Part shown: piece after piece, positions 34,871 through 44,397 of the stretch
Layout: each line of letters begins with the position of its first letter
Numbering within the stretch: the first letter of the stretch is position 1
Source: Streptomyces cadmiisoli
GTDB taxonomy: Bacteria > Actinomycetota > Actinomycetes > Streptomycetales > Streptomycetaceae
DNA length: 64,000 nt
Reading direction: 5' to 3'
Assembly (NCBI RefSeq): GCF_003261055.1
Contig: NZ_CP030073.1
Span: forward strand, 4,340,001 to 4,404,000
Program-made: the position numbers and the translations under genes
Notes under the pieces: model-generated
What the model saw: only the letters and a program-made list of their open reading frames with translations
What the model was told of the DNA's origin: nothing
Database searches by the model: none

Positions 34871-36389
34871 CCGGCTCCCGCAGGCAGGGCAGATGCCCCT
34901 TGTCCCGGATCACGTGCTGGCTGGTGGACTCGTCGAGGTAGGCGAGGAAACTGGCGGCGAGGGAGCCCGGCCGGGGCGTTCCGTAGGTATAGGCGTACTC
35001 GACGTCCTTGTACGGATAGCGGCTGCCGCCCAGCTCGATCTGCCGGTCGTCGGGCCGGTCGCCGCCCAGTGGCACCCTGCGCACGTCGCTCCCGCGCGCC
35101 TCGGCGAGGGTGAGTTCGCTGTAGCCGATGGCGCCGGGCGTTTCCGCGACCTTGTCCAGCACCGCCGAGGTGCCGCCCAGTTCGCAGCGGGTCACCGTGC
35201 CGCCGGCGGGCTCGGCCGGCTCGCAGTCCAGCGAGGTGCTCGGCGCCCGCTCCCACCCTTCGAGCACCCGGTCCTGGAAGATCTGCCGCGTGCCCGACTC
35301 GTCCCCCCGGCTCACCAGGACGATGGGCAGGTCGGCGAGCTCCGCCATCCCGGGGACGACCTCCCCCCAACGCTGGTACCGGCCGGCGTAGATGTCCCGC
35401 ACCTCGCGCAGGGACAGTCCGTGCGAGCCGAGTTCGACGCCCCGGTGGACGACGAGGGTGAAGACGGACAGCGCGACCCGCTTGCCCTCCAGGCTCCAGC
35501 GCTCGCCCATCGGGCCGTCCGAGAACGCGATCACGGAGCGGGCCGCGTTCTGCGACTGCCCGCCCAGGGCGGCGAGTTCGGCGACGCCGTCCTCGCTGCC
35601 GCGGGTCTGCACGGAGATGTCGGCGCCCTCGCACTTGTTCTCGTACTGCCTCGCCAGCGTCTCGACGACGGGCTCGAAGGCGGTGGAGCCGGTCACGGTC
35701 AGCTCGCCCTGCTCGCACTCGATCGGGTTGCCGTCGCGCAGCAGGATGATCCCGGCCAGGCCCAGCACGGCGAGCGTGAGCACCACGCTGACCAGCCGCG
35801 CCGGGAGGCTGAACGTGCGCAGTTTGTCGTCCGGCCGGGGAGCGCTGTTGCGGTGCACCCGGCCGTCCCGCAGGCCTCCGATCAGCTTGACCTCGCCCTC
35901 CGCGGGACCGCCGGAGAGCAGTACGAGCAGTTTGAAGTGGTCGCCCGGATTGAGCGGCACCCGCGGGATGTACACCTTGCCGCGCTCGTACTCGAACCCG
36001 TTGACGTCCGTGAAGTGGCTGGTGAGGTGCTCGATTCCGGACGGCTGGGTGACCGACACGGCCTGCACCGTGCGCCGGGTGAACTCGGCGGTCAGACCGT
36101 GCACTTCGGACGCGGTGTAGTCGCCGCCCGCGATGCTCTGCGCCCCGTCGTTCTCGATGCGCAGCAGGACGAGCGACGCGTCGGCCATGTTCGGGACGTC
36201 GAACTCGCCGAGGCGCGGGTTGGGATCGGAGGACGCGCCGTCGCCTATGGGGCTGTCCATCTGCACGCGGTAGCCGATCAGCTTGCGGCGCGGCACCCGG
36301 CGGTCGTACAGCAGCATCCCGAGGGACGCGAGGATGCCGAGGGCGGATGTGCCCACGGCGACGACGTTCTCGATGCTCAGCCACTCCAC
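34857..36389 (-). CDS. Membrane-spanning sensor-like protein with exterior PstS-type domain
   Basis: 510-residue protein. Seen: a first membrane helix at about 8-27, followed by RRVPRRK, which puts the next domain (about 35-195, beta-rich, with LVLLRIENDGAQSI and LNPGDHFKLLVLLSGGP) in the cytosol; a second helix at about 203-221; and an exterior substrate-binding domain from about 228 (TVTGSTAFEPVVETLARQYE, SVIAFSDGPMG, YAGRYQRWGEV, RGDESGTRQIFQDRVL, GAIGYSEL) of the PstS type. The GSTAF and SGTR motifs match phosphate-contact loops of PstS. No pst transporter genes adjoin. I infer a receptor rather than a transporter. GTG start. Followed upstream by the kinase gene. Confidence 0.7.
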   Translation of the reverse strand: MEWLSIENVVAVGTSALGILASLGMLLYDRRVPRRKLIGYRVQMDSPIGDGASSDPNPRLGEFDVPNMADASLVLLRIENDGAQSIAGGDYTASEVHGLTAEFTRRTVQAVSVTQPSGIEHLTSHFTDVNGFEYERGKVYIPRVPLNPGDHFKLLVLLSGGPAEGEVKLIGGLRDGRVHRNSAPRPDDKLRTFSLPARLVSVVLTLAVLGLAGIILLRDGNPIECEQGELTVTGSTAFEPVVETLARQYENKCEGADISVQTRGSEDGVAELAALGGQSQNAARSVIAFSDGPMGERWSLEGKRVALSVFTLVVHRGVELGSHGLSLREVRDIYAGRYQRWGEVVPGMAELADLPIVLVSRGDESGTRQIFQDRVLEGWERAPSTSLDCEPAEPAGGTVTRCELGGTSAVLDKVAETPGAIGYSELTLAEARGSDVRRVPLGGDRPDDRQIELGGSRYPYKDVEYAYTYGTPRPGSLAASFLAYLDESTSQHVIRDKGHLPCLREPELCV

Positions 36390-36537
36390 CGGTGGTCCCC
36401 CGCCGCTCCAGAGCCGGATGGTGGGGTCACCGTACGTCCGCCCGAACGCCCCGTCAGGCCCGGGACCGGGAAGTTCGCCGACCGTTCAACCGCCGCACGG
36501 CTGCGGCCTTCTCACCCTCACACGCGGGTACGCCACC

Positions 36538-38454
36538 TCACTGCTTGCGGTAGGTCAGTTTCTCCCCGGTGCTCGTGTTCACGCGTTGCAGCGTGCCGTC
36601 CGGCAGCAGGGTGATCTCGGTCGCCGCGCCGGGTGTGCAGGCGGTCGCCGGTTCGCCGACGGTGACCGTGGACGGGCCGATCCGCATCGGGCCTTCGTCG
36701 CCGGGCCGCCCGGTGAGTTCGGCGGCGAAGACGCAGTGGTAGTCGCTGCCGCCCGCGACGGGGCCGTCCGCGGTCAGGGACAGGACGGTGTCGCCGACCT
36801 CGCCCTGCCGGAGGGTGAGCTGCCGGGTGTGCCGTCCCGCCGTGTTGTCGATCGTGGTCGCCCAAGTGCCCAGGTACGCGGCCGGGACCGCCCCGTCGGC
36901 GGGCGTGGACGCGGCCGTGTCCGACGGTGTCGGGGACGGGGGGTCGGAGGTGGTCGGCTGCGACGGGGCGGAGGCCGTGGGACCGGCGGCGGTGCCGGCG
37001 ATCGTCGGGTCGGGGTCGGGGCTGCTGCCGCCGCCGTCCAGGAGCGCGTACACCGACCCTCCGGCGGCGAGCGCCACGACCACCGCCACCGCGACGAGCG
37101 CCGCGGTGGTGCGCCCGCTGCGCCGCGCAGGCGGTCCGGGCGGGCCGTAGGGCGGGGTCGCGGTGGAACCCGGCGGGTACGGGCCGTAGGGCGGGGTGGC
37201 GCCGAGCCCGGGGTGGGCGCCGCCGTGCGCCGGGGCGCCGTACGCAGCGGGTCCGGCGGGGACGCCGTACGGGTGGGGGCCCGCCGGGGTGGCGTACGGG
37301 TTGGCGGCGGCCGGGGTGCCGGGGTGCGCCCCGGGTGGCGGCTGGGGATGCCCGTGTCCCTGCTGCGGGTAGCCGTACGCCGGATGTGCCGGGGCGGGCG
37401 GCGGACCGGCGGCCACCGTGGGGAGGCGGTCCGGCGGGGTGGGGGCCGGGTCGTTCGCCGGGGCCGTCTCGTCGGCGGCCGGCGCGTGCTCGGGTGAGCC
37501 GTCGGCGCGCCCGTCGCCCTCGGCGGCCGGCCCCTCGGGGTCCTCCGTGTCCAGCAACCGCACCGCGTGCCGCCCGAGTTGGGCCACCAGCGCGCCGGGC
37601 AGCCACGGATCCCGGGACCGCCCGCCGGTGACGGTGTCCTCCGCCCCGGTCCGCTCCAGGACGCCGTCCAGCGACGGCCGGGCGCCGGGGTCCTTCCTCA
37701 GGCAGTCGCGCACGAGGTCGGCGAGGCCCTCGGGCACGCCCTCCAGGTCGGGCTCCTCCTGCGCGATGCGGAACATCAGGGCGTGCACGCCGCTGTCGGC
37801 GCCGCCGAAGGGCAGCCGGCCGGTGGCGGCGTAGGCGAGCACCGAGCCGAGGCAGAACACGTCGCAGGCGGGGGTGATGCGGTCGCCGCGCACCTGCTCG
37901 GGTGCCATGAACCCGGGCGAGCCGACGAGGGCGCCGGTCCGGGTCAGCCCGCCGTCGGTGACGGTCTCCAGCGCCCGGGCGATCCCGAAGTCGATGACCT
38001 TGGGTCCGTCGATCGTCACGAGCACGTTGGACGGCTTCAGGTCCCGGTGGACGATACCGGCGGCGTGGATCTCCCGGAGCGCGTGCGCGAGCCCGGCGCC
38101 GAGGATCCGCACCGAACGCTCGGGCAGCGCCCCGTGGTCGTGTCCGACGACCTGCTGGAGGCTGGGCCCGGCGACGTAACCGGTGGCCACCCACGGCACC
38201 GCCGCCTCCGTGTCGGCGTCGAGCACGGGCGCCGTCCAGTGCCCGCCGACCCGCCGGGCGGCCTGCACCTCCTGCCGGAACCGGGCGCGGAACTCCTCCT
38301 GCGCGGCCAGTTCCGCGCGGACCAGTTTCACGGCGACGGTCCGGCCCCGGTCCGACCGGGCGAGGTACACCTGCCCCATACCGCCGGCGCCGAGCCGCGC
38401 GACCAGCCGGTACGCGCCGATCCGGGGTGGGTCCCCGGGCCCCAGTTTCTGCAT
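36538..38454 (-). CDS. Membrane-anchored Ser/Thr protein kinase
   Basis: 638-residue Hanks-type kinase. Seen: P-loop GAGGMGQVY at 22-30, Lys43, HRDLKPSN at 137-144, DFG at 156-158 and APEQVRG; then a long Pro/Gly/Tyr-rich spacer, one membrane helix (about 455-478) and an exterior domain with YLGTWATTIDNTAGR and a Cys pair, ending RVNTSTGEKLTYRKQ. The exterior part resembles the small beta-barrel sensor of other Streptomyces kinases and carries no PASTA repeats. All catalytic residues present. ATG 38454. Lies upstream of the PstS-like gene on the same strand (148 bases apart), so the two could be linked. Confidence 0.92.
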   Translation of the reverse strand: MQKLGPGDPPRIGAYRLVARLGAGGMGQVYLARSDRGRTVAVKLVRAELAAQEEFRARFRQEVQAARRVGGHWTAPVLDADTEAAVPWVATGYVAGPSLQQVVGHDHGALPERSVRILGAGLAHALREIHAAGIVHRDLKPSNVLVTIDGPKVIDFGIARALETVTDGGLTRTGALVGSPGFMAPEQVRGDRITPACDVFCLGSVLAYAATGRLPFGGADSGVHALMFRIAQEEPDLEGVPEGLADLVRDCLRKDPGARPSLDGVLERTGAEDTVTGGRSRDPWLPGALVAQLGRHAVRLLDTEDPEGPAAEGDGRADGSPEHAPAADETAPANDPAPTPPDRLPTVAAGPPPAPAHPAYGYPQQGHGHPQPPPGAHPGTPAAANPYATPAGPHPYGVPAGPAAYGAPAHGGAHPGLGATPPYGPYPPGSTATPPYGPPGPPARRSGRTTAALVAVAVVVALAAGGSVYALLDGGGSSPDPDPTIAGTAAGPTASAPSQPTTSDPPSPTPSDTAASTPADGAVPAAYLGTWATTIDNTAGRHTRQLTLRQGEVGDTVLSLTADGPVAGGSDYHCVFAAELTGRPGDEGPMRIGPSTVTVGEPATACTPGAATEITLLPDGTLQRVNTSTGEKLTYRKQ

Positions 38455-38558
38455 GGCCGCGCCCGCCCCTCCCCCAGGTACGCAAGTACACGCCAGTGCG
38501 ACGGACCGAGAATAGTGCGGGGCCGGCCACCGCGGGCGGCACGGCCCACACGGTTCCT

Positions 38559-39017
38559 CTACGGTTCCGTAACGGGCGGTCCCACCTGTTCCAGGGCCAC
38601 GGACAGTCGCTCCAGCACCCGTACGACCTCCGCGAGACCGTCGTCCCCGAGGGCCTCGGCGAGCCGGTCGGCACGGGCGGCGTGGCCGGGGTCGATCCGG
38701 GAGACGGCGGCCAGTCCGTCGGCCGTGGGCGCGAGCAGCTTGGCCCGCCGGTGGGCAGGGTTGGTCCGGTACTCGGCGAGGCCGCGCGCGACCAGCAGAT
38801 CGGCGATGCGCTGCACGCTCTGCCGGGTGATGCCCATGGCGCGGGCGACGGCGGAGACGGGCAGCGGCTCGCGCAGCACCGCGCCGAGGACCTGCCACCA
38901 GGCCGCCGTCAGACCCGCGGGCCGGGCCAGTTCGTCGGCCACCGCAAGGAGTTGGCCGTTCAGCCGGAACACGCCGAGCGCGGTACGGCTGAACAGGTCC
39001 TGGCGTTCCCGGCTCAC
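38559..39017 (-). CDS. MarR-family regulator
   Basis: 152-residue winged-helix protein with VLREPLPVSAVARAMGITRQ helix-turn-helix and the wing YRTNPAHRRAKLLAPTADGL. Its GTG overlaps the stop of the upstream DJ-1 gene (GTGA), so both are one operon. The palindromes just upstream of that operon (39655-39689) are likely its own binding site. MarR proteins commonly sense phenolics or oxidants; ligand unknown. Confidence 0.87.
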   Translation of the reverse strand: MSRERQDLFSRTALGVFRLNGQLLAVADELARPAGLTAAWWQVLGAVLREPLPVSAVARAMGITRQSVQRIADLLVARGLAEYRTNPAHRRAKLLAPTADGLAAVSRIDPGHAARADRLAEALGDDGLAEVVRVLERLSVALEQVGPPVTEP

Positions 39018-39625
39018 TGCGCTCCCGCCGCTTCCAGGACGGCGAACGCCTCGGCGTCGGAGTCGTGGAACAGCCGGTACCAGGCGTCGAGCACCTCGCC
39101 CTCGTACACCCCGAGCAGCCGCAGGATCTCCCGGGCAAAGGCGACCGGTTCGGTGGGTCCGGCCGTGATCAGACCGCGGTCGGTGATCGCGTCGGCCTCG
39201 ACGTAGCGGTCGCCGCCCTGGTAGCCGGTGACCGCCAGATAGAAGCAGACCGCGCTGGTGTGCCCGCGGTCGTCGAGCAGCCCCTCGCGGGCGAGTCCGG
39301 CGGTGGCCCCGCAGATCGCGGCGACGGGGATCCCGGCGGCCAGGAACGCGCGCGCCGTGCGGGCGAACGGCGCGAGGTCCTCGCCCGCGTCCCACAGGTC
39401 GGCGCCCGGCAGGATCAGCAGGGAGCTGTCCTCGGGGCGCAGGTCCGCCAGCGCGAGGTCGGGCTGGACGCGCAGTCCGCCGATGCTGGTGACCGGGTCG
39501 GTGGTGGGGCCGACCGTGCGGATCGGGTACCCGGCGCGGGCGAGGTGCGCCGTGGCGTGGCCGGTCTCCCAGTCGGCGAAGGTGTCGTAGACGGCGAGGT
39601 GGACGGGCTTGCGGCCGGCGTTCAT
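39014..39625 (-). CDS. DJ-1/PfpI-family protein
   Basis: 203-residue class I glutamine-amidotransferase-like protein. Seen: nucleophile-elbow AAICGATAGLAREGLL with a candidate catalytic Cys, a preceding LLILPGADLWD, and Glu/Asp-rich C-terminal helices. Family members act as chaperone, deglycase or hydrolase, or as regulators; no DNA-binding domain is fused here. First gene of the operon with the MarR regulator. Confidence 0.85.
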   Translation of the reverse strand: MNAGRKPVHLAVYDTFADWETGHATAHLARAGYPIRTVGPTTDPVTSIGGLRVQPDLALADLRPEDSSLLILPGADLWDAGEDLAPFARTARAFLAAGIPVAAICGATAGLAREGLLDDRGHTSAVCFYLAVTGYQGGDRYVEADAITDRGLITAGPTEPVAFAREILRLLGVYEGEVLDAWYRLFHDSDAEAFAVLEAAGAQ

Positions 39626-39654
39626 GGCTCCTCCACGGGTCGGGCGGGCTCCCT

Positions 39655-39689
39655 ATGACAGAATCCTGTCATCACGACAGCATGCTGTC
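39655..39689. promoter_or_regulatory. Twin palindromic operator upstream of the DJ-1/MarR operon
   Basis: ATGACAG-AATC-CTGTCAT at 39655-39672 and the perfect 14-mer GACAGCATGCTGTC at 39676-39689 share TGACAG/CTGTCA half-sites. Located 30-64 bases before the DJ-1 start and about 110 bases before the divergent aminotransferase gene. Probable MarR binding sites. Confidence 0.7.
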
Positions 39690-39799
39690 AACAATCGGGC
39701 GGTCTCTTCCCCCGCGTCGACAACCTGTCGTGGAATGCGCCGGACCGCAGACAGGACGCCGATGTCGCGCCCGTGTCCCGGACACCTACCCTCGGCCGC

Positions 39800-41155
39800 A
39801 TGACCCCTCAGCCCAACCCCCAGGCCGGCGCCGCCGTGAAGGCCGCGGACCGTGCGCACGTCTTCCACTCGTGGTCCGCGCAGGAGCTCATCGACCCGCT
39901 CGCCGTCGCCGGCGCCGAGGGGTCGTACTTCTGGGACTACGACGGCAAGCGCTACCTCGACCTCACGAGCGGGCTCGTCTACACCAACATCGGCTACCAG
40001 CACCCGAAGGTCGTCGCCGCGATCCAGGAGCAGGCCGCGACCCTGACCACGTTCGCACCGGCCTTCGCCGTCGAGGCCCGCTCCGAAGCCGCCCGGCTGA
40101 TAGCCGAGCGCACGCCCGGCGACCTGGACAAGATCTTCTTCACCAACGGCGGCGCCGACGCCGTGGAGCACGCGGTGCGCATGGCGCGGCTGCACACCGG
40201 CCGCCCCAAGGTGCTCTCCGCCTACCGCTCCTACCACGGCGGCACCCAGCAGGCCGTGAACCTCACCGGCGACCCGCGCCGCTGGGCCTCCGACCACGCC
40301 TCGGCCGGTGTCGTGCACTTCTGGGCCCCCTTCCTGTACCGCTCCCGCTTCTACGCGGAGACCGAGGAGCAGGAGTGCGCGCGGGCGCTGGAGCACCTGG
40401 AGACGACGATCGTCTTCGAGGGGCCGGCGACGATCGCCGCGATCGTCCTGGAGACCGTCCCGGGCACCGCGGGAATCATGGTGCCGCCGCCGGGCTATCT
40501 GGCCGGGGTCCGTGAGCTGTGCGACCAGTACGGCATCGTCTTCGTGCTGGACGAGGTCATGGCCGGCTTCGGGCGGACCGGCGAGTGGTTCGCGGCGGAC
40601 CTGTCCGGCGTCGTACCGGACCTGATGACCTTCGCCAAGGGCGTGAACTCCGGGTATGTGCCGCTGGGCGGGGTCGCCATCTCCGGGCGCATCGCGGAGA
40701 CCTTCGGCAAGCGGCCCTACCCCGGCGGGCTCACCTACTCCGGACACCCGCTGGCCTGCGCCGCCACCGTCGCGACGATCGGCGTGATGGCCGAGGAGGG
40801 CATCGTCGACAACGCCGCCCGGCTCGGCGCCTCCGTGCTGGAGCCCGGCCTGCGCGAGCTGGCCGACCGGCACCCCAGCGTCGGCGACGTACGCGGCGTC
40901 GGCATGTTCTGGGCGCTGGAACTGGTGCGGGACAGGGAGACCCGCGAGCCCCTCGTGCCCTACAACGCGGCCGGGGAGGCGAACGCCCCGATGGCCGCGT
41001 TCGGCGCCGCCGCCAAGGCGCACGGCGTCTGGCCCTTCATCAACATGAACCGCACCCATGTCGTGCCGCCGTGCAACGTGACCGAGGCGGAACTGAAGGA
41101 AGGACTGGCGGCCCTGGACGCCGCCCTGTCCGTGGCCGACGAGTACACGGCGTAA
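39800..41155 (+). CDS. Class III PLP-dependent aminotransferase
   Basis: 451-residue omega-amino-acid-type aminotransferase. Seen: FTNGGADAVEHAVRMAR (PLP phosphate loop), VFVLDEVMAGFGRTGEW (Asp that contacts the PLP ring) and the Schiff-base Lys280 in TFAKGVNSGYVPLGG. Resembles taurine/beta-alanine/4-aminobutyrate-pyruvate enzymes annotated as aspartate aminotransferase family; exact substrate not readable. ATG 39800; diverges from the DJ-1/MarR operon and is followed by a GntR gene in the same direction, so its product may be regulated by it. Confidence 0.9.
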   Translation: MTPQPNPQAGAAVKAADRAHVFHSWSAQELIDPLAVAGAEGSYFWDYDGKRYLDLTSGLVYTNIGYQHPKVVAAIQEQAATLTTFAPAFAVEARSEAARLIAERTPGDLDKIFFTNGGADAVEHAVRMARLHTGRPKVLSAYRSYHGGTQQAVNLTGDPRRWASDHASAGVVHFWAPFLYRSRFYAETEEQECARALEHLETTIVFEGPATIAAIVLETVPGTAGIMVPPPGYLAGVRELCDQYGIVFVLDEVMAGFGRTGEWFAADLSGVVPDLMTFAKGVNSGYVPLGGVAISGRIAETFGKRPYPGGLTYSGHPLACAATVATIGVMAEEGIVDNAARLGASVLEPGLRELADRHPSVGDVRGVGMFWALELVRDRETREPLVPYNAAGEANAPMAAFGAAAKAHGVWPFINMNRTHVVPPCNVTEAELKEGLAALDAALSVADEYTA

Positions 41156-41182
41156 AAACGGCCCGGCTTCCGAACGCGTAAG

Positions 41183-41216
41183 GTGGCGTGCTCGTAGAAC
41201 TGTACGAGCACGCCAC
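41183..41216. promoter_or_regulatory. 14-bp inverted repeat between aminotransferase and GntR genes
   Basis: GTGGCGTGCTCGTA and TACGAGCACGCCAC with a 6-nt centre. It starts 28 bases after the aminotransferase stop and ends 28 bases before the GntR start, so it can be a terminator, the GntR autoregulation site, or both. No U-tract. Confidence 0.6.
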
Positions 41217-41244
41217 TTCCGTACCGAGAGGAAGCCCCCCGCCC

Positions 41245-41946
41245 ATGCCCGGCACCAGCGGCAACGGCGCCGTGACCCGTAGCACCCTGCGGCAGCAGAT
41301 CGCGGACGCGCTGCGCGACGAGGTGCTGTCCGGGCGGCTGCAACCGGGACAGGCCTTCACGGTGAAGGAGATCGCCGACCAGTACGGCGTCTCGGCGACA
41401 CCGGTGCGCGAGGCTCTGGTCGATCTGTCCGCGCAGGGCCTGCTGGAGGCCGACCAGCACCGCGGCTTCCACGTCCGCGAGTACTCCGTCGCCGACTTCC
41501 GCGGCCTCGTCGAGGCCCGCAGCCTGGTCATCGACGGGATGTTCCACGCTCTCGACCACGGCCGCCCGGCCTTCCGCGACCCCACGGAGCCGCGCACCGC
41601 CGCCGCGCTCGCGGGCGTACGCCGACGCGGCGAGGAGGCCCGGCGGGCCGCCAACGCCGGCGACCTCACCGTCCTGATCGGCTACGACCTGCGCTTCTGG
41701 CGCGAGCTCAGCAGCCTGTTCGGCAACCCCTACCTCGTGGACTTCCTGCACCGGCTGCGGGTGCAGACCTGGGTGTGCACCGTGCAGCATCTGCGCCGGG
41801 TGACCGATCTGCGCGGCCACCTCTGGGCCGACCACACCGAACTCATCGACGCCCTGGTGCGCCGCGACACCGTCGAGGCCCGTTCGATCGTCGCCGCCCA
41901 CCACGCGCACTCCCTCTCGCTGATCGAGAACCTCACCACCGGTTGA
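41245..41946 (+). CDS. GntR-family regulator with FCD domain
   Basis: 233-residue regulator of the FadR subgroup. Seen: winged helix RQQIADALRDEVLSGRLQPG ... IADQYGVSATPVREALVDL at about 12-70 and an all-helical FCD domain with the expected metal-binding residues (D..FWREL, H....H). ATG 41245 follows GAGAGGAAG; the open frame extends upstream through the inverted repeat but is not family-like. Likely controls itself and perhaps the aminotransferase gene upstream. Two imperfect 16-bp direct repeats (CTCGGTGGACTGATGG) follow at 41987-42018. Confidence 0.88.
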   Translation: MPGTSGNGAVTRSTLRQQIADALRDEVLSGRLQPGQAFTVKEIADQYGVSATPVREALVDLSAQGLLEADQHRGFHVREYSVADFRGLVEARSLVIDGMFHALDHGRPAFRDPTEPRTAAALAGVRRRGEEARRAANAGDLTVLIGYDLRFWRELSSLFGNPYLVDFLHRLRVQTWVCTVQHLRRVTDLRGHLWADHTELIDALVRRDTVEARSIVAAHHAHSLSLIENLTTG

Positions 41947-42159
41947 CCGGCCTCCGCCGCGGACGGGTACCGCGGTGCACGGCCGCCTCGGTGGACTGAT
42001 GGCTCGGTGGACTGATGCCGCGCTGAGCGAAAGCCACGGTGGGCGGGTGCCCGGCCCGGGTATGGGACTCGCACGGGAGGGGACCCGTGCGGCCCCCACG
42101 CATTACGCTTCCCTGACACCGTGCAACGTCGTGCTACGCGCTTTGCGAGGAGCCCTCTT

Positions 42160-42810
42160 TTGGCCTGTGACCTGTGGCTGGTACCGCTCGTCGACGTGTT
42201 GTGCCACACCCCCGACAACCCCTTCGCCGAGGAACTCGCGCAATACAACAAGGTGCTCGCCGAGGCCGGCCTGCCACCGGTGCCGGTGTACCAGTACATG
42301 CCGGGACTCTCCGGCGAGGTCGCCCCGGTGGCCGGCTTCGACTACGACGCGCTGCACTTCCTGCGCCGCGCCCATCTGCTCCAGACGTGCGGGCTGCCGG
42401 TGACACCGGTCGACGAGCTCGGCGGCGACTACGAACAGCTCCTGGAGATGTTCGACACGACGGCCCGCCAGTCGCACCTCGTATGGCACTACGACCACGC
42501 CGGGGCGTACGTCCCCGTCGACTTCCCGCACCCCCTCTCCGACGACGAACTCCTCGCCGGCGGCGGCCCGTTGGGATCCTCCCAGGCACTCCTGCGGGAG
42601 CTGGAGTCCGTCGCCCCGGCGATCGGCATCGACCCGGCCAACCCCCCGGCGACGCCCCGACCGCCGCTCGCCCCCACGGAGTTGGAGGAGCCGGCCGTGC
42701 CCGCGCCGTACGACCCCAGCCCGTTCGCCCGGGAGCGGCACGTCTGGCTCGGCCTGCACGCGGCGGCCACCCGGAGCCTCGCCCAGGGCTCCATGATCGT
42801 CTTCAGCTGA
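42160..42810 (+). CDS. Hypothetical protein, conserved-looking
   Basis: 216-residue soluble protein of unknown function. The TTG at 42160 is preferred because GAGGAG precedes it at 7 nt; the start then reads MACDLWLVPLVDVLCHTPDN. Visible features: repeated aromatic and acidic stretches (FDYDALHFLRRAHLLQT, YVPVDFPHPLSDDELLAGGG), a Pro-rich segment, and a well-ordered C-terminus (RHVWLGLHAAATRSLAQGS). Codon use is normal for the chromosome. I recognise no family. Convergent with purA, separated by a strong hairpin. Confidence 0.65.
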   Translation: MACDLWLVPLVDVLCHTPDNPFAEELAQYNKVLAEAGLPPVPVYQYMPGLSGEVAPVAGFDYDALHFLRRAHLLQTCGLPVTPVDELGGDYEQLLEMFDTTARQSHLVWHYDHAGAYVPVDFPHPLSDDELLAGGGPLGSSQALLRELESVAPAIGIDPANPPATPRPPLAPTELEEPAVPAPYDPSPFARERHVWLGLHAAATRSLAQGSMIVFS

Positions 42811-42860
42811 GCGGGCCGTCCGGCCCACCCGGCTCCCCCGCCGCCCCTCACCGCACACGG

Positions 42861-42897
42861 CGGCGCCCCGGCCCGCGAAGGCGGACCGGGGCGCCGG
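42861..42897. terminator. Bidirectional terminator between convergent genes
   Basis: Stem CGGCGCCCCGG / CCGGGGCGCCG plus CCGC / GCGG with one C-A mismatch and a GAAG tetraloop, placed between the unknown gene and the purA stop. Confidence 0.85.
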
Positions 42898-42927
42898 CGA
42901 AGGTGCGCGAACCCGGGGATCAGGGGA

Positions 42928-44247
<1,320 letters not shown>

Positions 44248-44336
44248 TCAGGGGCGCACGCGACACGGCTGTGCCTCGTACACCGGCGGACTGCGTCGGC
44301 CGCGACTCGTAGGACCGGATGCCCCGGAATAGACGA

Positions 44337-44364
44337 AGCCCCTGGCGCAATAGCGCAAGGGGCT
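44337..44364. promoter_or_regulatory. Hairpin in the purA / DAGK divergent region
   Basis: AGCCCCT and AGGGGCT enclose GCGC AATA GCGC, forming a stable stem ending 33 bases upstream of the DAGK-like start. It may be a leader structure of that gene. No U-tract follows closely. Confidence 0.4.
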
Positions 44365-44397
44365 CTTGCACAAAGATGCTACCCGAGGAAGCGAGGC

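Noticed and set aside
34019..38454. Complete anti-phage defence island built around SLATT
   Set aside because: No nucleotide cyclase, SLOG, TIR, nuclease or NTPase gene adjoins; neighbours look like signalling and core genes.
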